NCBI GenBank assembly: GCA_002731985.1
Contig: PCCT01000006.1
Location: 1-15,405, forward strand
Direction: 5' to 3'
From: Nitrospinota bacterium
GTDB lineage: Bacteria; Nitrospinota; Nitrospinia; Nitrospinales; VA-1
Length of the DNA stretch: 15,405 bases
The position numbers were made by a program, and so were the translations under genes. Below are positions 6,844 through 14,323 of this stretch, in pieces (the stretch's first letter is position 1; each line of letters starts with the position of its first letter). Below the pieces are notes generated by a model that saw nothing but the letters and a program-made list of their open reading frames with translations, was not told the origin of the DNA and searched no databases.

Positions 6844-9137
6844 ACATTCTTATCGAATGGTTCGGGCTGGACCCGGAACAGTATAACGAGGTCGCCATGA
6901 ATCTGGCGGCGAAGGACCTGTCACCGGTGTGGATAATCGTACTGGTCCTGGCGCCACTCGCCCTGTGGTTTTTCTGGACCAGTCTGAAAAGAATACAATC
7001 ACCTGCCCGAAAAATTTTCCTCATCGCATTGCGCGCGCTCACTTTCGTTGTGCTGGTGTTCATGCTATTGAAACCCGAGCTGGAATTCAAGAAAAGCCAC
7101 ACTCTGAAAAATAACATTGCCGTGTTGCTCGATGATACCAAGAGCATGTCAATCAAAACATTTCCATCGGAAATACCGCGCATCGATTTCGTGCGCCAGA
7201 CCTTTGAAAGAAATCGTGACGTGCTGGAGTCCTTGAAGAAAAACTTTCAGGTGGATTATTATTTCGCGTCCAACCAGATTGAGCCCGCCTCTTTAGCCGA
7301 ATTGAAAAACCGTTACCGCCCTAAAAAAACAAATACAGATATTGAAAATACATTTTCCCAGTTGAGCAAACGCTATGAAGGAAAATCCCTTCAGGGCGTC
7401 ATGCTGTTTTCGGACGGAGCGGACCTCACCACGGAGTCGGAAACAATTTCTCCTGAAATATTGGCTCTGCTGGTAGATTGGCAAGGTCCGGTCCACACCT
7501 TTCAGGCTGGGAGCAACGCGATGTTCAAGGACCTGGCTATCGAGGAACTGGAGTCGGCTGACTTCGGGTTCATCCATCAGCCCGTGCGATTGACAGTCAC
7601 AATCAGCGCGTCGAACATGGGCAACAAGAATATTCCGCTGGTGCTCAAGGAAGGCGATACCATACTACTTTCCCGCATCGTTGAAGTGCGCGAAGGACAA
7701 AACCAGTATCCGGTGGAAATGGAGTTCACTCCCGGCGCGCTGGGCAAGCGCATCTACTCCCTCACCGTGCCCCATTTTGCAGGCGAGTCGGTCGCGACAA
7801 ATAACAGTCGCGACTTTCAGGTGAAAGTCATCCGCGACCACATCCGCGTCCTGCACCTGAACGGACGCCCCGCATGGGACTCCCGGTTTCTGCGCGAAGT
7901 ACTGGCCAACCATCCCAAGGTCGACCTGCTGTCCTTTTTCATTTTACGGACGATGGGCGATGATGTCGCCTCGCCCACCTCCGAGTTGAGTCTTATTCCG
8001 TTTCCGACGAATTTGTTGTTCAGCGATTACCTCAACTCGTTCGACCTCATCGTGTTTCAAAATTTCAGTTACGAACCATTCATAGACAAAAAATATCTGC
8101 GTAACATACATGACTATGTTAAACAAGGCGGCGCGTTCATGATGGTCGGTGGCGAATTGTCGTTTCAAGGTGGCGGATACGAAGGCACCGGTATCGAAGA
8201 AATTCTGCCCGTCCAACTGGAACGCACATCGCAACCCTTCATAGGCGAATCGTTTCACCTCAAGCGGGGCAAGAATCTCCTGCGTCACCCCATACTGCAA
8301 CTCGAAAAAGAATCGTCGGCCAACACCAAAGCCTGGCAGGCACTGCCCGAACTGAACGGAATCAATGCCGGGTTGAAACCTCGTAAGAACGCGCATGTTC
8401 TGGCATCGTTTGATAAAGGAAACAAAAACTATCCCGTGCTGGTCGCCGGGCATGTTGGAGAGGGAAGGAGCCTCGTGATGGCAACCGATTCCTCATGGAA
8501 CTGGAACTTTCGCCGTGTTGGCGAGGGAGGAAGCGGACGTTACTACTATAAATTCTGGAACAACCTTATTGCCTGGCTGACCGACGACCCGGAAACCCGG
8601 CTCCTGAAACTCGAAGCGGATAAAGAACGTTACGAAGAAGGAGAAGACGTGCTCCTGCGCGTTCGCGTTTTGCAGGAAGACTATAACCCGTCCGTCGGGA
8701 CCGAAGTTAAGCTGATGATAAAGTCGCGCGAAGGCGAAGCGACATCCGAAACGGTTAAAACAGACGACAACGGAGAAGCCGCGCTTCAATGGACTCCGAT
8801 GCAGGAAGGATTCTACACAGCAAAAGTCAAGGTTGAAGTGAACGGAGAAAAGCGGGAGGCGGAAATCGGATTCTCGGTTTTCAGCGAAACCGCAGAGTTC
8901 CAGAAACCGAAAGTCAACGAGACCCTGCTGAAACGAATCGCCGAAGTCTCCGGCGGAACTTATGAAGTGCTGACCGAGAAGACAGATCTTTCAGCCATCA
9001 AATTTGCCAACCCAAAAGTGGAGGTGAAGACCCACAGCAAAAGCGTTTCCCTCTGGGACAACTGGTGGACCTACTGCCTTGTCCTCACATTCCTCTTCCT
9101 CGACTGGTTCACCCGACGCAAATCCGGGTTGAGTTAA
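6840..9137 (+). CDS. Membrane-anchored VWA / glutamine amidotransferase-like protein
   Basis: 765 aa. Two N-terminal membrane helices (about 30-47 and 59-77) are followed by a VWA-like domain. This carries a degenerate metal site, LLDDTKSMS (96-104, Thr in the place of the first Ser of DxSxS), and a second strand LFSDGADL (189-196). A beta-sandwich region (about 230-330) leads to a class I amidotransferase-like domain (about 333-580) with IRVLHLNGRPAWDSRF, FDLIVFQNF and GGAFMMVGGELSF. No catalytic Cys-His-Glu triad is apparent, so this domain is probably structural or sensory. An Ig-like beta domain (590-680) and a C-terminal helix (about 742-756) follow. Such proteins accompany DUF4159, MoxR and BatA-type genes and are thought to work in envelope complex assembly or stress. 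Here only DUF4159 is present. The start overlaps the upstream stop by 4 bases. Confidence 0.85.
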   Translation: MNILIEWFGLDPEQYNEVAMNLAAKDLSPVWIIVLVLAPLALWFFWTSLKRIQSPARKIFLIALRALTFVVLVFMLLKPELEFKKSHTLKNNIAVLLDDTKSMSIKTFPSEIPRIDFVRQTFERNRDVLESLKKNFQVDYYFASNQIEPASLAELKNRYRPKKTNTDIENTFSQLSKRYEGKSLQGVMLFSDGADLTTESETISPEILALLVDWQGPVHTFQAGSNAMFKDLAIEELESADFGFIHQPVRLTVTISASNMGNKNIPLVLKEGDTILLSRIVEVREGQNQYPVEMEFTPGALGKRIYSLTVPHFAGESVATNNSRDFQVKVIRDHIRVLHLNGRPAWDSRFLREVLANHPKVDLLSFFILRTMGDDVASPTSELSLIPFPTNLLFSDYLNSFDLIVFQNFSYEPFIDKKYLRNIHDYVKQGGAFMMVGGELSFQGGGYEGTGIEEILPVQLERTSQPFIGESFHLKRGKNLLRHPILQLEKESSANTKAWQALPELNGINAGLKPRKNAHVLASFDKGNKNYPVLVAGHVGEGRSLVMATDSSWNWNFRRVGEGGSGRYYYKFWNNLIAWLTDDPETRLLKLEADKERYEEGEDVLLRVRVLQEDYNPSVGTEVKLMIKSREGEATSETVKTDDNGEAALQWTPMQEGFYTAKVKVEVNGEKREAEIGFSVFSETAEFQKPKVNETLLKRIAEVSGGTYEVLTEKTDLSAIKFANPKVEVKTHSKSVSLWDNWWTYCLVLTFLFLDWFTRRKSGLS

Positions 9138-9314
9138 TCAGGGTTTTCACCGCAAAGCTGAGACACAGTTGAGGTTCAGAGTATGCAAAGTCCGCAAAGA
9201 AAGATAATGTCCAAAGTGTAGTGCCTGTGCCGTGAGCGGTGCTGGGCCCGTCCAACCTACCTTTAGAGTTCAAATGAGTGGAGGGCAGGGACCAGTGCAA
9301 ATCAGGGTTGAGTT
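9118..9314 (+). repeat. 18-base repeat of the VWA gene's 3' end
   Basis: GCAAATCCGGGTTGAGTT at 9118-9135, covering the last codons of the VWA gene, recurs at 9297-9314 with one mismatch. The segment between them has no recognisable gene. It contains CCGCAAAG-type motifs at 9153-9160 and again near 9192-9199 that resemble common dispersed bacterial repeats. Confidence 0.5.
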
Positions 9315-9319
9315 GAATG

Positions 9320-9395
9320 TGTCGCACTGAGCTTGTCGAAGTGTGCTCCCTCGATTAAAAGGTATTGCTACCCTTCGACGAGGGTCAGGGCGACA
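9320..9395. repeat. Palindromic (REP/MITE-like) element
   Basis: The left arm 9320-9341 (contains CACTGAGCTTGTCGAAG) and the right arm 9373-9395 (contains CTTCGACGAGGGTCAGG) are inverse complements with a few mismatches and a one-base indel. They are separated by 31 bases. The motif GAGCTTGTCGAAG is, from general knowledge, a frequent core of dispersed extragenic palindromes in many bacteria. Confidence 0.65.
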
Positions 9396-9413
9396 TTTTT
9401 TTAATAACCTTCC

Positions 9414-9500
9414 CTAACCCCTCTACCCTGCGGGCACCTGTGGCTTGTAAGGAGGGGAATAAGCTCCTCCCCTTACCAAGGGGAGGCCGGGAGGGGTTAG
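9414..9500. repeat. Nested palindromic element, copy 1
   Basis: The outer arms CTAACCCCTC (9414-9423) and GAGGGGTTAG (9491-9500) are perfect. An inner imperfect hairpin pairs CTTGTAAGGAGGGG (9444-9457) with CCTCCCCTTACCAAG (9466-9480). The core is similar, in inverse orientation, to 11356-11390. Confidence 0.65.
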
Positions 9501-9522
9501 TATGTTTCCAAACATTTCCCAA

Positions 9523-9551
9523 TTGTGAATCTAACGGAATTCCTGTAAACT
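9523..9551 (+). promoter_or_regulatory. Candidate sigma70 promoter for the 446 aa membrane protein
   Basis: TTGTGA (9523-9528), a 17-base spacer and TAAACT (9546-9551) each match 4 of 6 consensus bases. The predicted start of transcription is about 37 bases before ATG 9595. It lies downstream of the palindromic repeats. Confidence 0.35.
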
Positions 9552-9594
9552 CAAGCCGTTAGCCGGTTTTAAATCCCTTAACTTATTTCAGCAA

Positions 9595-10935
9595 ATGCCA
9601 CAACCAACTACAGAAGGCCTTTCATTAAAGGTCTGGGTGCGAGACCGTATTTTATTTCTCGCCGTAATCATATTTTTTGTCGGCGGAGCGGTCTATATCG
9701 GTGCGGGAAAATATATGGACCCGCACAGCGAATGGCTTCACCCGATCAAAGAGTTTGCGCTCCTGATGTCACTCATCGGCGTGGTGTCATTGGGTTACGA
9801 ACTATTCCTGCGCGAACTGACCTTCGGCGAATACAAAGAAGCGCTCCAGGAAATAGTCAATCCCGACGCCGTGCGCCTCGGCATAGAAGGTATATATAAA
9901 AACCGATCCGAACTCGGGCAGTCCATGTCCTTCGAGAGTTTGTTCAGGCAGGTGGATAAGGAAGTGTTCGTCGGCGGGTCGTCCCTGCTTTCCATTGCCA
10001 CCTCCAGCGGCGAACTGCTCAAGAAAAAAGTGTTGAGCGGAATCAACGTGCGCCTTTTGCTTATGGACCCAAGCGCGTACGTTGTCGAGATCATCACACG
10101 GCAGGGAAAAGGCAAAGCGACATTCCTCAACGAGATACGCACATCACTCATGCTGTTGCAGAAAGTGGCGCACGAGATCGACAGAGAACCCGGTTATCCT
10201 CAACGCGGCAAACTCATCGTGCACACCTACGACTTCATACCGTCGCACTCATTCATCTGTCTCGACGAAGGACGCCCCAAGGGAATCATCGTGGCCGATA
10301 TCGGACCCTACCTCGGGCGCACCACACCGCGACCGAGCATGCTCGTCGTTAACAAGAAAGACGGCATCTATGAATACTGGCGTGAGATGGGCGATATCAT
10401 GTGGCAGGAGAGCAAACCCTTCAACATGCTCACCGAAGATTTGTTCGGCACCAAAACCAAAGCGCTCATGTCCACCAGCGGAGACGATACAGAGTATTAC
10501 GACCGGTCCACCGAAAAATGGCAGACCGCGTCCATCTGTAAAATGGATGAACACTGGCGGAGCATCAAAGGCAGTCAATGGGTGTGGGTGCGCGAGACCG
10601 TAACGCTCGAAGAAGCCAAGACAGGAACGAAAAACCGATTCCGTTTAAAAATCGATTTACCGACCAACTGCCGAGGTGAATGCATCGTGCGGGCAGATTT
10701 GTTTGTGCGGGCCGACGACGAATGCCACATCACCATCAACGGTGTCGGACTGAACCAGGACTACGGCGGCGCAAGCTATCCCGAACCCTTTATCATAGAC
10801 GTAGAGAAATATCTGAAAGGTGGAGAGAATACCATTTACTTCGAGCTAATGAGTTTCGCCAAACCCGACGCTAAAATCCCCGAAGACAACCTCACCGGCC
10901 TGATCTATCGCTTGCACCTGGAATACCGAGAGTAA
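9595..10935 (+). CDS. Two-helix membrane protein with PLD-like and jelly-roll domains
   Basis: 446 aa, function unknown. Two membrane helices (about 18-37 and 53-71) with a short loop would place the rest in the cytoplasm. Residues about 110-270 resemble the PLD-like fold of DUF5919-type proteins: SFESLFRQVDKEVFVGGSSL, then a helix, INVRLLLMDPSA (150-161), GKLIVHTYDFIPSHSFICLD (205-224), and GIIVADIGPYLG. No HxK(x4)D catalytic motif is visible (H218-S-F-I instead), so a binding or sensing role is more likely than nuclease or lipase activity. Residues about 305-446 look like a galactose-binding-type beta jelly roll: GSQWVWVRE, then CIVRADLFVRADDECHITIN, VGLNQDYGG, and FIIDVEKYLKGGENTIYFEL. The ATG has no clear Shine-Dalgarno. 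It is probably monocistronic. Domain names are my reading of patterns, not search results. Confidence 0.75.
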   Translation: MPQPTTEGLSLKVWVRDRILFLAVIIFFVGGAVYIGAGKYMDPHSEWLHPIKEFALLMSLIGVVSLGYELFLRELTFGEYKEALQEIVNPDAVRLGIEGIYKNRSELGQSMSFESLFRQVDKEVFVGGSSLLSIATSSGELLKKKVLSGINVRLLLMDPSAYVVEIITRQGKGKATFLNEIRTSLMLLQKVAHEIDREPGYPQRGKLIVHTYDFIPSHSFICLDEGRPKGIIVADIGPYLGRTTPRPSMLVVNKKDGIYEYWREMGDIMWQESKPFNMLTEDLFGTKTKALMSTSGDDTEYYDRSTEKWQTASICKMDEHWRSIKGSQWVWVRETVTLEEAKTGTKNRFRLKIDLPTNCRGECIVRADLFVRADDECHITINGVGLNQDYGGASYPEPFIIDVEKYLKGGENTIYFELMSFAKPDAKIPEDNLTGLIYRLHLEYRE

Positions 10936-10944
10936 GATAAGCAG

Positions 10945-10998
10945 TTCTCCCCCTTTTCAAAGCCGTAAGGTGCCAATTGGTAGGGGGCGTGGGGATTT
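10945..10998. repeat. Degenerate palindromic repeat
   Basis: TTCTCCCCCTTTTCAA (10945-10960) faces GGTAGGGGGCGTGGGGATTT (10979-10998). The C-run/G-run layout resembles dispersed extragenic palindromes and could also form a terminator-like hairpin after the 446 aa protein gene, but no clean T-run follows. Confidence 0.4.
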
Positions 10999-11173
10999 AC
11001 TCGCACAGAGCCGAGAAGAACGCGAAGGACAAAAATTTCTCGGATTGATTGGGATTTCCCTCCTAAATTAACTGACCTAGTAAGCCCAAAGCGGATGCAT
11101 ACGATCTGTAGCCAAAGATATGCAAACCTCAGAATTCTGATTTAAGTATTTGCTAAGTGGTCGATTGAGATGA

Positions 11174-11299
11174 TTAGGGTTCTACGGGTGGATCGTCCTG
11201 ATTCTGGTCGGAATCGGGAGATGACTCGGATTTCTTTGTCACTAGGTCGAGGGCGCTTTCCCAGTAGGGATCGTAGACGAGAGAGACATTACTAAATAC
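11174..11299 (-). pseudogene. Possible 3' remnant of a leftward gene
   Basis: On the minus strand, 41 sense codons (reading ...SLVYDPYWESALDLVTKK and then an acidic Ser/Asp/Pro tail ending DDPPVEP) run from just after a TAG (11300-11302) to TAA (11174-11176). The composition looks like a real protein C-terminus with a disordered acidic tail rather than random translation, but no start codon or upstream body exists. The region upstream holds a palindromic repeat instead. I infer a gene truncated by rearrangement. It may also be chance. Confidence 0.35.
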
Positions 11300-11355
11300 C
11301 TATTCATCCCAACTCGGTGGGCACCATACGGTCTCCTACCTTTAAAGGGTCTCGT

Positions 11356-11390
11356 GGCCTTGGTAAGGAGAGGAGATTTTTCTCCCCTAG
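11356..11390. repeat. Nested palindrome core, diverged copy 2
   Basis: Read on the minus strand, the run of A-rich loop, CTCCTCTCCTTACCAAGG and flank resembles the CTCCTCCCCTTACCAAGG core at 9463-9482 on the plus strand. This would be a second, inverted and diverged member of the same family. Confidence 0.45.
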
Positions 11391-11505
11391 GTTTCATTCT
11401 GTCAGGCATCCGTGGTTCCATAATTCTAACCATTGTTACTTAAAGGTATTTCCTCTTGGGAGGCGGGGGTTCTGCTATGCGGATTGGGTGGGGGCAAGGT
11501 TGTTA

Positions 11506-11533
11506 TTGACAGGGTAGGGAAGGCTGATATAAT
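11506..11533 (+). promoter_or_regulatory. Consensus sigma70 promoter of the nuo operon
   Basis: TTGACA (11506-11511), a 16-base spacer and TATAAT (11528-11533): both hexamers match consensus perfectly. The predicted transcript starts near 11538-11541 and has a leader of about 115 bases before nuoA. This is the strongest promoter-like sequence seen in the window. Confidence 0.8.
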
Positions 11534-11548
11534 CGCCAATTCAACGAC

Positions 11549-11575
11549 TTCCCCGGCATTTTTCGGGGGGTTTTT
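11549..11575 (+). terminator. Terminator-like hairpin in the nuo leader (possible attenuator)
   Basis: CCCCG (11551-11555) pairs with CGGGG (11564-11568), extended by two T-G pairs, with an 8-base loop. GG and TTTTT (11571-11575) follow. It lies only about 10 bases after the predicted transcription start. The same CCCCGGC (11551-11557) could instead pair with GCCGGGG (11613-11619). A separate GGATC/GATCC hairpin (11598-11612) abuts that distal segment. The layout is compatible with attenuation. Confidence 0.55.
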
Positions 11576-11654
11576 AGTGCTATTTATTCAGCATTCTGGA
11601 TCGCTCTGATCCGCCGGGGGGCCTGTCTGTGCCTTGGTCTGCAATAGGTTTTTC

Positions 11655-12008
11655 ATGCAGGAATATTTTTTCATAGCCCTGATCGCGGTGTTCGCGCTGG
11701 TACTGGTAGGCGCGCTGCTTGCCCTCTCCACTGTGCTCGGTCCGCGAAATCCCAATCCTACAAAACTCATTCCATACGAGTGCGGCATGGTTCCCAAGGA
11801 AGAGGCCAAGGGCCGCTACCCGGTTCGCTTCGCCACAGTCGCGATGTTGTTCATCATTTTCGACATCGAGGTGGTGTTTATGTACCCGTGGGCGGTGTCG
11901 TTGGGCGAGCTTAAGTTATTCGGGCTGATCGAGATGCTGGTATTCATTTTTATCCTTGGTATTGCTTACGTCTACATTTGGGGACGGGGAGGTTTGGAAT
12001 GGGATTGA
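11655..12008 (+). CDS. nuoA: NADH-quinone oxidoreductase subunit A
   Basis: Small membrane subunit of complex I at the junction of the hydrophilic and membrane arms. 117 aa from ATG 11655, the usual length of 115-125, with TAGG 6 bases upstream. The in-frame TTG 11634 would only add a non-conserved heptapeptide. Three membrane helices lie at about 6-27, 59-80 and 88-108. Family motifs are YECG (41-44) in the first loop and [15 protein letters not shown] (66-80) in the second helix. It is the first gene of the operon, and nuoB overlaps its end by 10 bases. Confidence 0.97.
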   Translation: MQEYFFIALIAVFALVLVGALLALSTVLGPRNPNPTKLIPYECGMVPKEEAKGRYPVRFATVAMLFIIFDIEVVFMYPWAVSLGELKLFGLIEMLVFIFILGIAYVYIWGRGGLEWD

Positions 12009-12583
12009 TTGATCAAGCCGTCGACCTGGTTGAAATGAAGGTTAATGATGTTCAAGAAAATGTAAAAGATATTCTGGATCAGGCGGACTACGAACTTTCC
12101 GGCGCGGTCTATGACAGTATTTTAACGACGAAAGTCGGTAAGGTGATCGGTTGGGCGCAGAAAAACGCTTTGTGGCCAGCAACGTTTGGTCTGGCTTGCT
12201 GTGCTATCGAGATGATGGCGATGGCTAACTCGCGATGGGATGCCGCTCGCTTTGGGGCGGAGGTTTTCCGTGCATCACCGAGGCAGGCGGATTTGATGAT
12301 CGTCTCGGGTCGCGTGTCGCAGAAGATGGCGCCGGTTTTGAAAACGATCTACGATCAGATGCCGGAACCTAAATGGGTTATTTCAATGGGAGCCTGTGCT
12401 TCCTGTGGCGGAGTTTTCAACAACTACGCGATTGTGCAGGGTGTCGACCGTGTGGTGCCGGTTGATGTGTATGTTCCTGGGTGCCCGCCGGGTCCAGAAG
12501 CGCTCCTGTATGGCATCATCAAACTCCAGGAAAAGATAATGAACGAAGCGGGAACGAAGCAAGCCGCCAAGAGGGTGGCATGA
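11999..12583 (+). CDS. nuoB: NADH-quinone oxidoreductase subunit B
   Basis: Holds the terminal [4Fe-4S] cluster N2, which passes electrons to quinone. 194 aa from ATG 11999, with GGAGG 6 bases upstream and inside the nuoA end. N2 ligands are C67-C68 in [11 protein letters not shown]133 in MGACASCGG and C162 in VPGCPPGP. An extra cysteine, C136, sits beside the third ligand. The first 40 or so residues are an acidic amphipathic helix-rich extension ([18 protein letters not shown]...) before the conserved core, longer than in minimal NuoB proteins. The stop overlaps the nuoC start (ATGA at 12580-12583). Confidence 0.97.
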   Translation: MGLIDQAVDLVEMKVNDVQENVKDILDQADYELSGAVYDSILTTKVGKVIGWAQKNALWPATFGLACCAIEMMAMANSRWDAARFGAEVFRASPRQADLMIVSGRVSQKMAPVLKTIYDQMPEPKWVISMGACASCGGVFNNYAIVQGVDRVVPVDVYVPGCPPGPEALLYGIIKLQEKIMNEAGTKQAAKRVA

Positions 12584-13110
12584 CGAGCGAAGAAATTATC
12601 GAGAAGGTCAAGTCGGATCAGGGAGAGGACATTCAGTCTGCCGAGGTGAACCTTGGCGACGCGGTTCTTTTTGTCGCGCCGGGTGCGGTTCATAAAGTTT
12701 TGGGTTATCTCAAGAACGATTCCGATCTGAATTTCGACTATCTTTCCCACATCACGGGAGCGGACTATCTCAACGAGGAACGGGACCCGCGCTTTGAGGT
12801 GGTTTACGAATTCCATTCCATGGATAAGAATCACTCCATCCGCGTACGAGTCGGACTGGAGGAAGAGGACCCGACGGTTCCAACGGTGTCGGATTTATGG
12901 AGGGGTGCGCTTTATCCCGAACGTGAGTTGTTTGATATGTTCGGATTCAAAGTGACGGGGCATCCCAACCTCATCCGGTTGATCATGCCGGAAGAGTGGG
13001 GCGGGCATCCATTGCTTAAAGACTACCCGCTGACAATAGAAGATATTGCGTTTTCCCATAACCGGGAATTAAAACAAGATTTGGTGAAGTCAAAACCGCC
13101 AACAAGATAA
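12580..13110 (+). CDS. nuoC: NADH-quinone oxidoreductase subunit C
   Basis: The 30 kDa-type peripheral-arm subunit that packs against NuoB and NuoD. 176 aa from ATG 12580, preceded by GAGGG, and translationally coupled to nuoB. The first 40 residues are less conserved. The core includes [15 protein letters not shown], a [17 protein letters not shown] strand pair, and the family signature [19 protein letters not shown] leading to [16 protein letters not shown]. It is not fused to NuoD, unlike the enterobacterial NuoCD. Confidence 0.96.
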   Translation: MTSEEIIEKVKSDQGEDIQSAEVNLGDAVLFVAPGAVHKVLGYLKNDSDLNFDYLSHITGADYLNEERDPRFEVVYEFHSMDKNHSIRVRVGLEEEDPTVPTVSDLWRGALYPERELFDMFGFKVTGHPNLIRLIMPEEWGGHPLLKDYPLTIEDIAFSHNRELKQDLVKSKPPTR

Positions 13111-13123
13111 TTAAGGAAGAGTA

Positions 13124-14323
13124 ATGAGCGTCACCGAACAAGGTCTGCTGGAACGCGAGAAGGATTCGATGACCCTAAACATGGGTCCGCAACATCCGAG
13201 TACGCACGGAGTGTTTCGCATCGTTCTGGAAATGGACGGCGAAGTGGTGGACGATGCGGAACCGCACATCGGGTTTCTGCATACGGGCATTGAAAAAACT
13301 TCCGAAGCGAAACGTTACGCTCACGTCATTCCCATGACCGATCGGCTGGACTACCTGAGTCCGCCGAGCAACAACCTCGCTTTCTGCCTGACAGCGGAAA
13401 AACTTTTGCAAACAGAGATACCGGAGCGCGCGAACTACTTAAGAGTCATCATGTGCGAACTGGCGCGTATGGCGAGTCATTTAGTCTGGCTGGCGACTCA
13501 TGCGCTGGACATCGGCGCGATGACGGTTTTCCTGTATTGCTGGCGCGAGCGGGAGAGGATCCTTGACCTCAACGAAGAAATTTCCGGCGTACGAATGATG
13601 ACGAGTTACATCCGCCTGGGCGGTGTCGCAAAAGACGCGACTCCCGGCTGGTTGCAGGGTGTGCGCAAGTTCATCGACTATCTCCCGGCGAAGATTGACG
13701 AATATGAGCGACTGCTGACTAACAATCCGATCTGGATCGACCGTACGCAGGGCATAGGAATAATGAGTCGCGAAGAGGCGATCAACTGGAGCATGAGTGG
13801 TCCGGTTCTGCGAGCATCGGGCGTCGACTTTGATCTGCGTAAGCAGAGGCCTTACTCGGGATACGAAAATTTTGATTTTGCAGTGCCGCTCGGGAAAAAC
13901 GGAGATATTTATGATCGCTATCTGGTGCGTGTCGCCGAGATGCGGGAGAGTCGTAATATTGTCGAGCAGGCTCTGAAAAAACTTCCGACCGGACCTTATA
14001 AGGTAGACGACAACAAAATATCGTTGCCGAATCGCAACACACTCAAGTCGAGCATGGAAGCGTTGATCCATCACTTCAAACTGGTGTCCGAAGGCATATC
14101 CGTGCCGAAGGGCGAAACGTATGTGCCGGTAGAAGGGCCGCGCGGGGAAGTCGGGTTTTACATCATCAGCGATGGGAGCAATGTGCCGAGTCGCGTGAAA
14201 CTGCGCGCCCCGTCATTCATGGCGATTCCCGGTATGTGCGCGATGATGGAAGGATGTTTCATCGCAGATGTGGTGGGCATAATTGGAAGTATAGATATTG
14301 TAATGGGAGAGGTAGACCGTTGA
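13124..14323 (+). CDS. nuoD: NADH-quinone oxidoreductase subunit D
   Basis: The 49 kDa-type subunit, which forms the quinone cavity with NuoB. 399 aa from ATG 13124, with AAGGA upstream, 13 bases after nuoC. LNMGPQHPSTHGVFRIVLEM (18-37) is the N-terminal beta hairpin whose His (H24, H28 region) faces the quinone head-group. FLHTGIEKTSE, TDRLDYLSPPSNN and SMSGPVLRASG follow. The C-terminus SFMAIPGM ... IADVVGIIGSIDIVMGEVDR is typical. The nickel-binding cysteines of related hydrogenases are absent, as expected. The length matches the usual 390-420. The stop shares one base with the nuoE start. Confidence 0.97.
   Translation: MSVTEQGLLEREKDSMTLNMGPQHPSTHGVFRIVLEMDGEVVDDAEPHIGFLHTGIEKTSEAKRYAHVIPMTDRLDYLSPPSNNLAFCLTAEKLLQTEIPERANYLRVIMCELARMASHLVWLATHALDIGAMTVFLYCWRERERILDLNEEISGVRMMTSYIRLGGVAKDATPGWLQGVRKFIDYLPAKIDEYERLLTNNPIWIDRTQGIGIMSREEAINWSMSGPVLRASGVDFDLRKQRPYSGYENFDFAVPLGKNGDIYDRYLVRVAEMRESRNIVEQALKKLPTGPYKVDDNKISLPNRNTLKSSMEALIHHFKLVSEGISVPKGETYVPVEGPRGEVGFYIISDGSNVPSRVKLRAPSFMAIPGMCAMMEGCFIADVVGIIGSIDIVMGEVDR

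Larger units (their letters stand above)
9138..9594. other. Repeat-rich intergenic region without a gene
   Basis: This 457 bp stretch holds no convincing coding sequence. It contains the 18-base repeat near 9297, two separate palindromic elements (9320-9395 and 9414-9500) and a candidate promoter at 9523-9551. Short open frames here follow the repeats and lack ribosome binding sites. Confidence 0.7.
10936..11654. other. Long intergenic region before nuoA
   Basis: About 720 bp without an intact gene. It contains a degenerate palindrome (10945-10998), an inverted repeat CCGAGAA/TTCTCGG (11011-11043), a leftward 41-codon gene-end remnant (11174-11299), a second copy of the nested palindrome core (11356-11390), and the nuo promoter and leader (11506-11654). 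Nothing was recognised in 11044-11173. Confidence 0.7.

Noticed and set aside
9365..9562. 65-codon frame in the repeat-rich gap
   Set aside because: Its sequence (LPLPRGGREGL) is simply the translation of a palindromic repeat; no ribosome binding site.
10082..10603. 173-codon open frame overlapping the 446 aa membrane protein
   Set aside because: Out-of-frame shadow, rich in Arg/Ser/Cys/Pro, no family features; the other frame has clear helices and domains.
9595..10935. Active phospholipase D or nuclease effector of a defence system
   Set aside because: No HxK(x4)D motif and no neighbouring defence genes; only fold-like similarity is visible.
11044..11173. tRNA or other structured RNA gene in the long gap
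   Set aside because: No cloverleaf arms, TTC loop or CCA-type end could be found.
11242..11433. 63-codon minus-strand frame before nuoA
   Set aside because: Basic, low-complexity translation of repeat sequence; the adjacent frame at 11174-11299 looks more protein-like.
13481..14074. 197-codon minus-strand frame inside nuoD
   Set aside because: Antisense shadow of a strongly conserved gene with no ribosome binding site or recognisable motifs.
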